Part shown: positions 47,984 through 58,493 of the stretch, one piece after another | Numbering within the stretch: position 1 is the first letter of the stretch | How the letters are laid out: each line of letters opens with the position of its first letter | NCBI RefSeq assembly: GCF_022012445.1 | Contig: NZ_JAKLTS010000004.1 | Location: forward strand, 248,001-312,000 | DNA: 64,000 nucleotides | Reading direction: 5' to 3' | From: Massilia sp. TS11 | GTDB taxonomy: Bacteria > Pseudomonadota > Gammaproteobacteria > Burkholderiales > Burkholderiaceae_D | Notes under the pieces: generated by a model | Told to the model about the DNA's origin: nothing | Database searches by the model: none | What the model saw: the letters and a program-made list of their open reading frames with translations, nothing else | Program-made: the position numbers and the translations under genes

Positions 47984-48478
47984 TTAGAACTTGAAGTTCA
48001 GGCCGATGGCCAGCAGCTTGACGTCGCTCGACGGACGCTGCAGCTCGATGCGGCCGTCGACATTCGGGGCGAACTGGTAGGCCATGCCGACACCGAACAC
48101 GGCTTTGTTCTCGCTGTCGCCCGCCGAGAAGCCCATGTAGCGGCCATCGACGTGCAGGCGGTTGTAGCCGAGACGGCCGTAGGCGCTCAGGCCATTGCCC
48201 AGCGGGGCCTTGCCCAGCACCGAGACGATGGTCTGGTCGGCGTCGATGTCCACGCCCGACACCTTGAACGAGGCCAGACGGCCGTAGCCGAGTTCCACCG
48301 CCACGTTGTCGTTGAAGTCATAGCCGACCAGGCCGCCGAACGCGGACTTGTGGCCGGAGATGCCGTCCAGCTTGCTGGTGCCGACTTGGGCGCCGACGTA
48401 GAAGCCGGTGGTCTCGGCGGCATAGGTGCTCGATGCGATCACGGCCAGCGCGGCGGCCACGGCGATTTTCTTGAACAT
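47984..48478 (-). CDS. Outer-membrane beta-barrel protein (OmpX/OmpA-like)
   Basis: 164 aa from ATG 48478. Signal peptide 1-20 (STYAAE), then eight predicted beta strands starting GFYVGAQVGTSKLDG and ending IGLNFKF with terminal Phe. Matches the PF13505-type outer membrane barrel. Likely a small surface protein; no ligand indicated. Confidence 0.85.
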   Translation of the reverse strand: MFKKIAVAAALAVIASSTYAAETTGFYVGAQVGTSKLDGISGHKSAFGGLVGYDFNDNVAVELGYGRLASFKVSGVDIDADQTIVSVLGKAPLGNGLSAYGRLGYNRLHVDGRYMGFSAGDSENKAVFGVGMAYQFAPNVDGRIELQRPSSDVKLLAIGLNFKF

Positions 48479-48591
48479 TATTTTTCCTTTGATTAAAACA
48501 GATGAAGGCGGAAACCCTTGGCTTCGACCGGGCCGCATATTCTAATGCAATATGGCTGTTTTATCAATATGTATGCATATGCAACAATTTG

Positions 48592-48619
48592 TAAATAAAA
48601 ACGGCCCCGTCGGGGCCGT
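48592..48619 (-). terminator. rpoD terminator
   Basis: Minus strand ACGGCCCC-GAC-GGGGCCGT followed by T5ATTT, 12 bp after the rpoD stop. Confidence 0.85.
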
Positions 48620-48630
48620 CTTATCTGCAA

Positions 48631-51081
<2,451 letters not shown>

Positions 51082-51138
51082 CGAAGGCAAATAAAAGGGC
51101 GTGCCCAGTCAGGGCATCTTTATTTTTTTGGTCAGAAC

Positions 51139-51168
51139 GAAAAAAAGCCCGTTGACTGGGACGGGCTT
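51139..51168 (-). terminator. Terminator-like hairpin in the rpoD leader
   Basis: Minus strand AAGCCCGT-CCCAGTCA-ACGGGCTT followed by T6, about 58 bp before the rpoD ATG. The loop CCCAGTCA is complementary to TGACTGGG in the next hairpin (TGCCCTGACTGGGCA, about 51100-51116), so the two could be alternative structures. Either attenuation or the end of a short upstream RNA. Confidence 0.6.
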
Positions 51169-51195
51169 GAGAGACAGGCCGGTATACTGCCATAA

Positions 51196-51245
51196 CGCGA
51201 GATATCGCGATAATCAATATCCTTGATAACCGATATCATTCGCGA
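51196..51245. promoter_or_regulatory. GATATC-rich divergent promoter region of proQ and rpoD
   Basis: The stretch holds CGCGAGATATCGCG, a TATC/GATA pattern several times (TTATCGCGATA, TATCAAGGATA) and CGATATC. A plus-strand candidate TTGATA-N17-CTATGT could start proQ. Possible operator for an unknown regulator. Confidence 0.35.
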
Positions 51246-51368
51246 CTATGTCGCTCAGAGATTTTGCAAGCAAAGCCCAAGATGATACACGAAAAGCGCC
51301 GCTCCCGCCACATGGGGGTAGGTATCTGCACGGCCGGCATGCTATGCTTCCGGCTCCCCGTTTGACCC

Positions 51369-51815
51369 ATGTTTGCAATGACCAACACCAGCCCGGCCCC
51401 GCAGCACGCCACGCCCGCCCTGTCGGCGCGCGCCCTGCTCAAGCAACTCCAAGAACAATTCCCCGCATTTCAAGACTGCCTGCCGCTGGCCATCGGCATT
51501 GACAAACAATTACTCGACAAGCTGCCGGACCTGAACCGCAAGCTGATGCGCGCCGCCCTGGGTATCCACACCAGCTCGATGCGTTATCTGCGCGCGATGG
51601 AGAAAGCCACCCACCGCTTCAATCTGGATGGCAGCCAGGCGGCCGAAGTGCCGGCCGAGCACCGCCAGCACGCGGCCGAGCAGCTGAAGGAGCGCTTCAA
51701 GGCCGACGCCGAGCGCCGCAAGGCCGAGAAGGCGGCCGCCGCCGAAGCGGAAGCGGCGCAGAAGCGCCAGGAAAAACTGGAGCAGCTGGCGACCAAGTTC
51801 TCGCGCAAGCGCTGA
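51369..51815 (+). CDS. ProQ/FinO-domain RNA chaperone
   Basis: 148 aa; ATG 51369 or M4. ProQ core LPLAIGIDKQLLDKLPDLNRKLMRAALGIHTSSMRYLRAM...RFNLDG is followed by a Lys/Ala/Glu-rich helical tail. ProQ proteins bind structured RNA and small RNAs. No C-terminal Tudor domain as in E. coli ProQ; this is the short type common in betaproteobacteria. Confidence 0.9.
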   Translation: MFAMTNTSPAPQHATPALSARALLKQLQEQFPAFQDCLPLAIGIDKQLLDKLPDLNRKLMRAALGIHTSSMRYLRAMEKATHRFNLDGSQAAEVPAEHRQHAAEQLKERFKADAERRKAEKAAAAEAEAAQKRQEKLEQLATKFSRKR

Positions 51816-51817
51816 GC

Positions 51818-52396
51818 ATGATCGATATCGATTTCGATAGCCTGCCCGACTACCAGGGCCTGGACCTGGCGCACTGCCACCTGATCAAGACGCCGGCCCA
51901 GGCCGCCGCCGCCCTGGCCGAGCTCGGCGCGCGCGACGCGATCGGCTTTGACACCGAGTCGAAACCGACCTTCACCAAGGGCGAGGCCTCGACCGGCCCG
52001 CATCTGGTGCAGCTGGCCACGGACGAAGCCTGCTACCTGTTCCAGGTCGGCAGCGGCCCCAGCCCCGACTGGCTGCGCCAGCTGCTCGAGTCGCCCGACA
52101 TCGTGAAAGTCGGCTTTGGCCTGGACGACGACATCAAACGCCTGCGCAGCAAGCTCGGCATCGAATGCCAGAACGTGACCGACCTGGCCGTCAAGCTGCG
52201 CCCCGACAAGCGCAGCCTGCTCGGCGCCAAGGTTGCCGTGGCGCGCTTTTTCGGCCAGCACATGCAGAAGTCGAAGAAGATCACCACCACCAACTGGGCG
52301 CTGCCGGTGCTGAGCGACAAGCAGATCCTGTACGCCGCCGACGACGCCCACGTCGCCCTGCGCGTGTACCGCCACTGGCAGGCCACGCGCAGCTGA
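51818..52396 (+). CDS. DEDD-family 3'-5' exonuclease
   Basis: 192 aa. DEDDy residues: D45 and E47 in IGFDTESKP, the Asp in VGFGLDDDIKRL, and the last Asp with Tyr in YAADDAHVAL. Related to the RNase D / WRN exonuclease domain. Starts 2 bp after proQ, suggesting a shared transcript. Substrate RNA or DNA not known. Confidence 0.9.
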   Translation: MIDIDFDSLPDYQGLDLAHCHLIKTPAQAAAALAELGARDAIGFDTESKPTFTKGEASTGPHLVQLATDEACYLFQVGSGPSPDWLRQLLESPDIVKVGFGLDDDIKRLRSKLGIECQNVTDLAVKLRPDKRSLLGAKVAVARFFGQHMQKSKKITTTNWALPVLSDKQILYAADDAHVALRVYRHWQATRS

Positions 52397-52402
52397 AGCC
52401 GC

Positions 52403-53524
52403 TCACACCATCGCGTCAAAACCGAGCCGGTCGGTGGTGGCGGCGCGCGCCGCCTCCAGCGTGATCTTGTGTTCGGCCAGCAGATGCTCGAGCGTGCTGT
52501 TCATCGTGTGGCAGCCATGGTCGCGCTGCAGATTCAGGTGGCCACGCAGGGCCGCGAAATTGGCCGACTCGATCATGCGCTGGGCCGCCGGGCTCGGCGT
52601 CAGGCATTCGGTGGCCAGGAAATAGCGGTTGCCCTCGGCGGCCGGAATCAGGGCCTGGCACAGCAGGCCGCGCAGCGCATGCGCCAGGGCCTGCATCTGC
52701 GGCTCGCTGTTGCCAAGCAGGCGCATCATCTTCTGCAGGCCCAGTTCGGTCGAGCGCGCATGCAGGGTGGCCAGCACCAGCGGGCCGGACTCGGCCAGGG
52801 CCAGGGCCTCCATCGCCGTCTGGCTGTCGCGGATCTCACCGATCATGATCACGTCCGGCCGCTCGCGCAGGGCGTCGAGCGCGCCCAGGTAATAGCTTTC
52901 GACGTCGGCATCCTCGCCCACTTCGCGCTGGGTGATGATGCAGCGGCGCTGAGGAATCAGGGTCTCGACCGGGTCTTCGATCGTGATGATGTGGCCCGAG
53001 CGCTGGCGGTTGATGGCGTCGAGAATCGCCGCCATCGTGGTCGACTTGCCCTGGCAGGTGTCGCCGATGATCAGGACCAGGCCGCTGGTCAGCTCGGCAA
53101 AGGCCAGCTCGTCCTTGTGCAGGCCGAGCGTGTCCAGCGCCAGCGGCTCCTTGGGAAAGCGGCGGATCACGCAACCGAGGCGCTTCTTGCCCTGGAAGGA
53201 AAAGCAGTTGGCGCGGATGCGCGCCGTGTGCAGGTCGATCGCCCGGTCGAAGGCGCGCTCGGCAATGCGCTCCTGCCAGTTCGGCTCGATGACTTCGAAA
53301 AATTCCTCGAGTTCCTCGCGCGTGATCGGCGAATCGGTCACGGCCACCAGGCCGCGCGGCTGGCGCAGCATCAGCGGGCTGTTCTGGTGGATCAGGATGT
53401 CGCTGAACACCAGGCGCGAATTGAGCAGGTGCAGAATCTGTTCGACCAGGGTGCCAAACACCGGATGGTCTTCATTCTCTTCGAAAGTCAGGGTCGGGAT
53501 CAGGGACGACTCTTGCGGTTCCAT
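52403..53524 (-). CDS. PilT/PilU-like type IV pilus ATPase
   Basis: 373 aa from ATG 53524. Secretion ATPase core: P-loop GDTCQGKST (154-162; the usual GSGKS is CQGKS), Asp box TIEDPVETLIPQ, Walker B MIGEIRD, His box LATLHARST. Size and shape match PilU-type retraction ATPases, but the N-terminus is divergent and no pilus genes are nearby. Confidence 0.88.
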   Translation of the reverse strand: MEPQESSLIPTLTFEENEDHPVFGTLVEQILHLLNSRLVFSDILIHQNSPLMLRQPRGLVAVTDSPITREELEEFFEVIEPNWQERIAERAFDRAIDLHTARIRANCFSFQGKKRLGCVIRRFPKEPLALDTLGLHKDELAFAELTSGLVLIIGDTCQGKSTTMAAILDAINRQRSGHIITIEDPVETLIPQRRCIITQREVGEDADVESYYLGALDALRERPDVIMIGEIRDSQTAMEALALAESGPLVLATLHARSTELGLQKMMRLLGNSEPQMQALAHALRGLLCQALIPAAEGNRYFLATECLTPSPAAQRMIESANFAALRGHLNLQRDHGCHTMNSTLEHLLAEHKITLEAARAATTDRLGFDAMV

Positions 53525-53568
53525 CGGCACACTCCGGTTGCGGGACGGACCGATTATACGCAAGCGTG

Positions 53569-54285
53569 TCAGTAGCGGCGAAGTAGCGCGGCCACGCTGC
53601 CATCGCGCTGCATGGCCTGCAAGGCGCCATTGAGTTCGGCCAGGCCGAGCGCGCTCTTCTTCGACAGCGCACAGGCGGTGACGGTATTGGCCACGACCAG
53701 CGGCGGGTGGAAGTCGATGCCGAGGCCGCCGCCCTGGCGCTGGCGCCAGCGGAACCACAGCTCGCTGGTCAGGGCGTAGTCGATGCGGCCGGCGGCCAGC
53801 TTGCTGATGTTGATCTCGGTGCTCGGTCCGTCCGAGCGCTTGAAGCCGACGCCGAGCGCCAATTCCATTTCCGGGTAGTGGTAGCCGTGCACGGTGCCGA
53901 CGAATTTGCCGGCCACATCGGAAATCGAACGCGGACGCGCTGCGCGCTTGACCGTCAACAGCACTTCGGCCTGGGGGAAGAAGGCCTGGCTCCAGTGGAA
54001 GTCACCCGGCATCCATTCGGGCAGATACAGACACAGCAGGTCGCCGCTGCCCTCCTCCAGCGCCAGCGCCATGCGCTTGCGCGGCAGGGCCTGCAAACGC
54101 AGCGGACGCCCCAGGTGGCGCGCCAGCGCCTGCGCCAGATCGGCGTGGATGCCGCCCGTCACGCGGCCGCCCTCGATACGCGCCAGCGGCATGTCGGTGC
54201 CGGTGTCGACCAGCATCACCAGCTCGGCCGCGCGAGCGCTCAGCAATGGCAGACACAGCAGGACGAGGGCAAGCAGGCGTCTCAT
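53569..54285 (-). CDS. Periplasmic solute-binding protein (SBP_bac_3-like)
   Basis: 238 aa, signal peptide 1-19 (SARAAE). Type II fold segments: LVMLVDTGTDMPLARIEGGRVTGGIHADLAQALARHLG and SISDVAGKFVGTVHGYHYPE. No permease or ATPase in the neighbourhood, so it could be a stand-alone sensor-type or orphan binding protein. Confidence 0.82.
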   Translation of the reverse strand: MRRLLALVLLCLPLLSARAAELVMLVDTGTDMPLARIEGGRVTGGIHADLAQALARHLGRPLRLQALPRKRMALALEEGSGDLLCLYLPEWMPGDFHWSQAFFPQAEVLLTVKRAARPRSISDVAGKFVGTVHGYHYPEMELALGVGFKRSDGPSTEINISKLAAGRIDYALTSELWFRWRQRQGGGLGIDFHPPLVVANTVTACALSKKSALGLAELNGALQAMQRDGSVAALLRRY

Positions 54286-54357
54286 ACACGGTCCAAACGA
54301 ATCGACGCGTCGATTATACAAGTCAGGCTAGAGGCTCCCCTCTAAATTTCTTGCCAC

Positions 54358-54373
54358 TAGACCGACCAGTCTA
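54358..54373. promoter_or_regulatory. TetR-type palindromic operator
   Basis: TAGACCGACCAGTCTA with TAGAC/GTCTA arms, 13 bp upstream of the TetR ATG; close to known LmrA/YxaF-type sites (TAGACxxxxxxGTCTA). Implies autoregulation of the TetR-hydrolase pair. Confidence 0.7.
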
Positions 54374-54386
54374 TAGACTTCCCCAC

Positions 54387-54956
54387 ATGGACCCTGTCGA
54401 TACCAAAACCCGCCTGATCCGCGCCATGCTGAGCCTGCTCCAACGCAAGGGTCTGCATGGGGCCGGGCTGAACGAACTGCTGGCCGAGGCCGGGGCGCCC
54501 AAGGGCGTGCTCTACCACCACTTTCCCGGCGGCAAGACGGCGCTGGCCGTGGCCGCCATCGAAATGGCCGCCGCGGGCATGGCCGAACAGCTCGAACAGC
54601 AGCTGGCCGGCGGCGATCCGGCCGCGGTGCTGCGCGCCTGGCTGGACCAGGCCGAGCAGCGCCTGGCCGCCAGCGACTATGCAAGCGGCTGCCCGCTGGC
54701 CACGGTGGCGCTGGAATCGACGCCGGCCGACAGCGCCCTGCGCGCCGCCCTGAGCGCCGCCTTTGCCACGCTGCGCACACGCATTGCCGCCGGCCTGACG
54801 CGCGCCGGCGTGGCGCCCGCCCAGGCCGATGGTCTGGCCGCCCTGCTGATTGCCGCCTACGAAGGCGGCCTGCTGCAGGCGCGCGTGGCCCAGAATCCGG
54901 AACCGATGCGGCTGATCAGCGCCAGCCTCAGCACCCTCCTGCCCCCGACGCGCTGA
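54387..54956 (+). CDS. TetR-family regulator (LmrA/YxaF-like)
   Basis: 189 aa from ATG 54387. HTH in TRLIRAMLSLLQRKGLHGAGLNELLAEAGAPKGVLYHHFPGGKTAL, which matches the LmrA/YxaF group. Effector domain Ala-rich. Probably represses itself and the hydrolase starting 13 bp downstream via the palindrome before its ATG. Confidence 0.9.
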   Translation: MDPVDTKTRLIRAMLSLLQRKGLHGAGLNELLAEAGAPKGVLYHHFPGGKTALAVAAIEMAAAGMAEQLEQQLAGGDPAAVLRAWLDQAEQRLAASDYASGCPLATVALESTPADSALRAALSAAFATLRTRIAAGLTRAGVAPAQADGLAALLIAAYEGGLLQARVAQNPEPMRLISASLSTLLPPTR

Positions 54957-54969
54957 CACAAGGACCCGC

Positions 54970-55839
54970 ATGCCGCACGCCCCCCAACACCTGCACCTGC
55001 ACGCCGCCGACGGCTACCGCCTGAGCGCCACCCGCTACCCGGCCCACGGCGCCGTGCGCGGCAAGATCGTGATTGCCGGCGCCACCGGTGTGCCGCAAGG
55101 CTTCTATCGGCGCTTTGCCGAATTTGCCGCCAGCCAGGGCTACGAGGTGATGAGCCTCGACTACCGCGGCATTGGCCGCTCGCGCCCGGCGCGCCTGCGC
55201 GGCTTTCGCATGAATTATCTCGACTGGGCACGGCTCGACCTGGCCGCCGCCGTCGACGCCATGCATACTCCGACGCTGCCGCTCTACCTGATCGGCCATT
55301 CGTACGGCGGCCACGCGTTCGGTCTGCTGCCCAACCACGCCAAGGTGACAGCCGCCTGCGTGTTCGCCACCGGCGCCGGCTGGCACGGCTGGATGCCGGC
55401 GCCCGAGCGCTGGCGCGTACGCTTCATGTGGACCGTGGTGGCGCCGCTGCTGGTGCGCCTCAAAGGCTACCTGGCCTGGAGCTGGCTCGGCATGGGCGAA
55501 GACCTGCCGCTCGACGTCTACCGCCAGTGGAAGCACTGGTGCAGCTATCCGCGCTATTTCTTTGAGGACCCCGCCATGCAGACCGAAACGGCACGCTTTG
55601 CCGAGGTGCGCCGCCCCATCCTCGCCTGCAATGCCCTGGACGACCTGTGGGCGCGCCCGAACTCGCGCGACGCCTTCATGGCCGGCTACCGCAACAGCCC
55701 GGTACAGACGCTCGACATCGATCCCAAGGCCTTTGGACGCGGGCCGATCGGCCACATGGGCTACTTCCGCGCGGCCTGCCAGCCGCTGTGGGAACAGGCC
55801 TTGGCCTGGTTCAGCCAGCACGGCGCGCGCCACGCCTGA
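54970..55839 (+). CDS. Alpha/beta-hydrolase (COG4757-like)
   Basis: 289 aa. IAGATGVPQGFYRRFAEFAASQGYEVMSLDYRGIGRS and nucleophile GHSYGG (Ser111); His lies in the C-terminal GPIGHMGYF. Soluble. Co-transcribed with the TetR gene. Substrate unknown. Confidence 0.88.
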   Translation: MPHAPQHLHLHAADGYRLSATRYPAHGAVRGKIVIAGATGVPQGFYRRFAEFAASQGYEVMSLDYRGIGRSRPARLRGFRMNYLDWARLDLAAAVDAMHTPTLPLYLIGHSYGGHAFGLLPNHAKVTAACVFATGAGWHGWMPAPERWRVRFMWTVVAPLLVRLKGYLAWSWLGMGEDLPLDVYRQWKHWCSYPRYFFEDPAMQTETARFAEVRRPILACNALDDLWARPNSRDAFMAGYRNSPVQTLDIDPKAFGRGPIGHMGYFRAACQPLWEQALAWFSQHGARHA

Positions 55840-55951
55840 TCCGGCGAGACTGCATTCCAGGCCGCTGCGGCTGCAGTTTGTCGCAAACGCGGCCAGCGGC
55901 GGCGCGGGCGGCGCTAGCATGCTTTCCAGGATTCGCTCACAGGAGACCAGC

Positions 55952-56728
55952 ATGCATATCCGTATTCATCTCAGCGCCCTCGCCTTCAGCGCCGCCGCCC
56001 TCGCCCTGCTCGTGCCCGCCAGCCCCGCGCTGGCCAGCGGCAGCAGCTGGTCCTGGGGCGGCGAGCGCGTTCAGGGCAATGGCAATATCAAAACCCAGAA
56101 GCGCGACACGCCCCACTTCACCGGCGTGGCCAGCGCCCTGAGCGGCAATGTCGATGTGCGCATCGGCGCCAGCGAAAGCATCCAGATCGAAACCGACGAG
56201 AACCTGCTGCCCCTGATCGAAACCGTGGTCGAGAACGGCGTGCTCAAGATCCGCCCGACCAAGAAGAACCTGAATCTGGAGACGCGCTCGATGAAGATCG
56301 TCGTCAATGCCAAGGAAGTCGAGCGCCTGTCGCTGGGCGGCGCCGGCAATCTGGACGCCGATGCCGTGCGCGGCACGCGCGTCAAGGTCGACCTGGGCGG
56401 CTCGGGCGCGATTCATCTGCGCGCGGCCGAGGCCGAGGACCTGGCCGTCGTGATCGGCGGCAGCGGCAATGTGAAAATTGACGGCGGCACGGCCAGCAAG
56501 CTGTCGGTGACGATCGGCGGCTCCGGCGATCTGAATGCCGGCAACCTCAAGGCACGCGACGTCAGCATCAATATCGGCGGGTCCGGCCAGGCGACCGTGT
56601 GGGCCAGCGACAGCCTGAACCTGACGGTGGCCGGCTCCGGCGACGTCAACTACTACGGCGACCCGCGCGTGAGCAAGAGCGTGCTCGGTTCCGGCGGCGC
56701 CAAGCGCCTCGGCCCCGCCCCGCGTTAA
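55952..56728 (+). CDS. DUF2807 (head GIN domain) secreted protein
   Basis: 258 aa from ATG 55952 behind AGGAG; an upstream ATG at 55919 is possible. Signal peptide about 1-28 (PALAS). The body is a right-handed beta-helix-like repeat with recurrent IGGSGN/GGSGD/AGSGD turns (LGGAGNLDAD, LGGSGAIHLR, IGGSGNVKID, IGGSGDLNAG). Typical of the DUF2807 auto-transporter-adhesin head. Function unknown. Confidence 0.87.
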   Translation: MHIRIHLSALAFSAAALALLVPASPALASGSSWSWGGERVQGNGNIKTQKRDTPHFTGVASALSGNVDVRIGASESIQIETDENLLPLIETVVENGVLKIRPTKKNLNLETRSMKIVVNAKEVERLSLGGAGNLDADAVRGTRVKVDLGGSGAIHLRAAEAEDLAVVIGGSGNVKIDGGTASKLSVTIGGSGDLNAGNLKARDVSINIGGSGQATVWASDSLNLTVAGSGDVNYYGDPRVSKSVLGSGGAKRLGPAPR

Positions 56729-56737
56729 TCACCAGAA

Positions 56738-56813
56738 AAATCGGGGTCAGACCCCATTTCTCCGCGCGGCAAGCATGCTTGCCCGGTGGAGAAATGGGGT
56801 CTGACCCCGATTT
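56738..56813. repeat. REPIN-like inverted pair
   Basis: GGGGTCAGACCCC at 56743-56755 and GGGGTCTGACCCC at 56796-56808 in opposite orientation, with complementary flanks (AAATCGGGG / CCCCGATTT, CCCCATTTCTCC / GGAGAAATGGGG). About 76 bp in total; can serve as a bidirectional terminator between DUF2807 and the copper chaperone gene. Confidence 0.75.
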
Positions 56814-56828
56814 GTTTTTGCGGAAAGA

Positions 56829-57260
56829 TTAGTGGTGGGTCAGGGCCTTGGCGGGCACGCTGATCGTCTGCTTCTCGCGCTTCTTGGCCTTGTCTTCGAG
56901 GATCAGGGTCAGCGGCACGCTGTCGCCTTCCTTCACCTGCTGCTTCAGCTGCATCAGCATGATGTGGTAGCCGCCCGGCGCCAGCTTGACGTCCTTGCCG
57001 GCCGGGAGGTCGAGGCCGGCCATCGCACGCATCTGCATGACATTGCCGTCCATTTTCATTTCGTGGACTTCGGCCACGCCGGCCAGCGGGGTCTCGACGC
57101 CGACCAGGCGCAGGTCCTTGTCGGCTTTCAGCACCATGAAGGCGCCCGTGGCTTTTTGAACGGGTACGGTCGCGCGCACCCAGGCGTCGCTGACACTGAC
57201 CTCGGCCAGCGCGGGCGCGGCCAGGAATGCCAGACTGATCAGGTAGTTTCGAATGTTCAT
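56829..57260 (-). CDS. PCu(A)C-type periplasmic copper chaperone
   Basis: 143 aa, signal peptide 1-19 (PALAE). The Cu(I)-binding H-X10-M-X21-H-X-M motif is exact: H66, M77, H99, M101. These chaperones deliver copper to cytochrome c oxidase. No oxidase genes are nearby in the window. Confidence 0.94.
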   Translation of the reverse strand: MNIRNYLISLAFLAAPALAEVSVSDAWVRATVPVQKATGAFMVLKADKDLRLVGVETPLAGVAEVHEMKMDGNVMQMRAMAGLDLPAGKDVKLAPGGYHIMLMQLKQQVKEGDSVPLTLILEDKAKKREKQTISVPAKALTHH

Positions 57261-57269
57261 GCCGCTATT

Positions 57270-57953
57270 TTAGCGCATCGTGGCGGCAAGTTTTCGCAGC
57301 CGCTGCAGGCGCTGCTGGGGCGAACGATGCTCGGCATCGCCGTGCTGCAGCGCCCCGCTGGCCTCGGCCAGCTTGCGGAAATAGCCGAGCGCGGCACGCG
57401 CATCGTAGCCGGCCGCCGCCACCAACTGCAGTCCGGCAGCGTCGGCCTCGTCCTCCTGCGCGCGGTTGCTCGGGGCCAGCGCGGCCATCAGCGCGCTGTC
57501 GTGGTCGATCGCCCATTCGAGCTCGGCATACGGGCGCGTGGTCCAGCGCGGATCGAGGCGCGTGGCCTGCTCGGCCTCCTGCCAGTGGTGGAGCAGATAG
57601 GCATGCGCCATTTCGTGGGCCAGCAGCAGCGCCAGTTCGGCGTCCTGCAGATCGAGCGTCTGGACGTGCTCGGCGCTGAGCAACAGCCGTCCGCCGGCCA
57701 TGGCGAAGGCGGCCTCGCGCGCGGGCCCGCCGACATGCACTTCCCAGTCGAGCGCGCGCGGCGCCACCGCGGCCAGCCGCGCGACGATGGCGCGCACCCG
57801 GGCCAGCAGCGCCGTATCCCGATCGAGGTCGCCGGCCGCGCGCAGGCTGGCCAGGCGGGCGCCGTACAGCCGCGCGGCGCCGTCGGCCACCTGGGCCGGG
57901 GTGGCGGCCCAGACAGGCAGGCCCAGCAGCATCAGCAGCAGGGCGCGCCGCAT
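57270..57953 (-). CDS. M48-family metallopeptidase
   Basis: 227 aa, signal peptide 1-17. HEMAH at 113-117 (H113, E114, H117) and EDEADAAGLQ (residues 168-177), the zinc-ligand Glu context of M48 enzymes. Probably periplasmic. Substrate unknown; it overlaps nothing but lies 3 bp from yaeQ, same strand. Confidence 0.87.
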   Translation of the reverse strand: MRRALLLMLLGLPVWAATPAQVADGAARLYGARLASLRAAGDLDRDTALLARVRAIVARLAAVAPRALDWEVHVGGPAREAAFAMAGGRLLLSAEHVQTLDLQDAELALLLAHEMAHAYLLHHWQEAEQATRLDPRWTTRPYAELEWAIDHDSALMAALAPSNRAQEDEADAAGLQLVAAAGYDARAALGYFRKLAEASGALQHGDAEHRSPQQRLQRLRKLAATMR

Positions 57954-57956
57954 CGC

Positions 57957-58493
57957 TCAGCCCAGCCAGGTCTCGCGTTCGACCTGCACGGTTTCGCTGC
58001 CGTCGGTCAGCCAGATCTGGCCGTCCTGGATCGTGCACTGCAGCTGCATGGTGCGCGCCGCCATCTTGGACAGGGCCAGGCTGGTCTCGGCCGGGATGTT
58101 GTAGATCTCCAGGCCGCGTGCGCGCTCGAGCCGGCTGCCGAGCTGCTTGAACCAGATGTGGCTGGCCGCGCTGTAGCTGTAGACGACCACGCGCTCGGCC
58201 CGGCCGCAGGCCTTGAGCAGGCGCTTGTCGTCCGGCTGGCCGGCCTCGATCCAGAGCGCGATGGCGCCGGTCAGGTCCTTCTGCCACAGGTCGGGCTCGT
58301 CCACGTCGGACAGGCCCTTGGCGAACTGCAGGGCCTCGTCGGCGTGGATGGCAAAGGCCAGCAGGCGGATCATCAGGCGCTCGTCGGTTTCGGACGGATG
58401 GCGCGCCATGGTCAGCTGGTGGGTCTGGTAGTAGTGGCGGTCCATGTCTGCGATCTGCAGCTCCGCCTTGTAGATCGTCGATTTCAGCGCCAT
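57957..58493 (-). CDS. yaeQ: YaeQ-family protein
   Basis: 178 aa, family length. MALKSTIYKAELQIADMDRHYYQTHQLTMARHPSETDERLMIRLLAFA is the diagnostic start; PD-(D/E)XK-like nuclease core in DEPDLWQKDLTG and WIEAGQPD. Activity not established. The purU stop abuts the yaeQ start. Confidence 0.93.
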   Translation of the reverse strand: MALKSTIYKAELQIADMDRHYYQTHQLTMARHPSETDERLMIRLLAFAIHADEALQFAKGLSDVDEPDLWQKDLTGAIALWIEAGQPDDKRLLKACGRAERVVVYSYSAASHIWFKQLGSRLERARGLEIYNIPAETSLALSKMAARTMQLQCTIQDGQIWLTDGSETVQVERETWLG

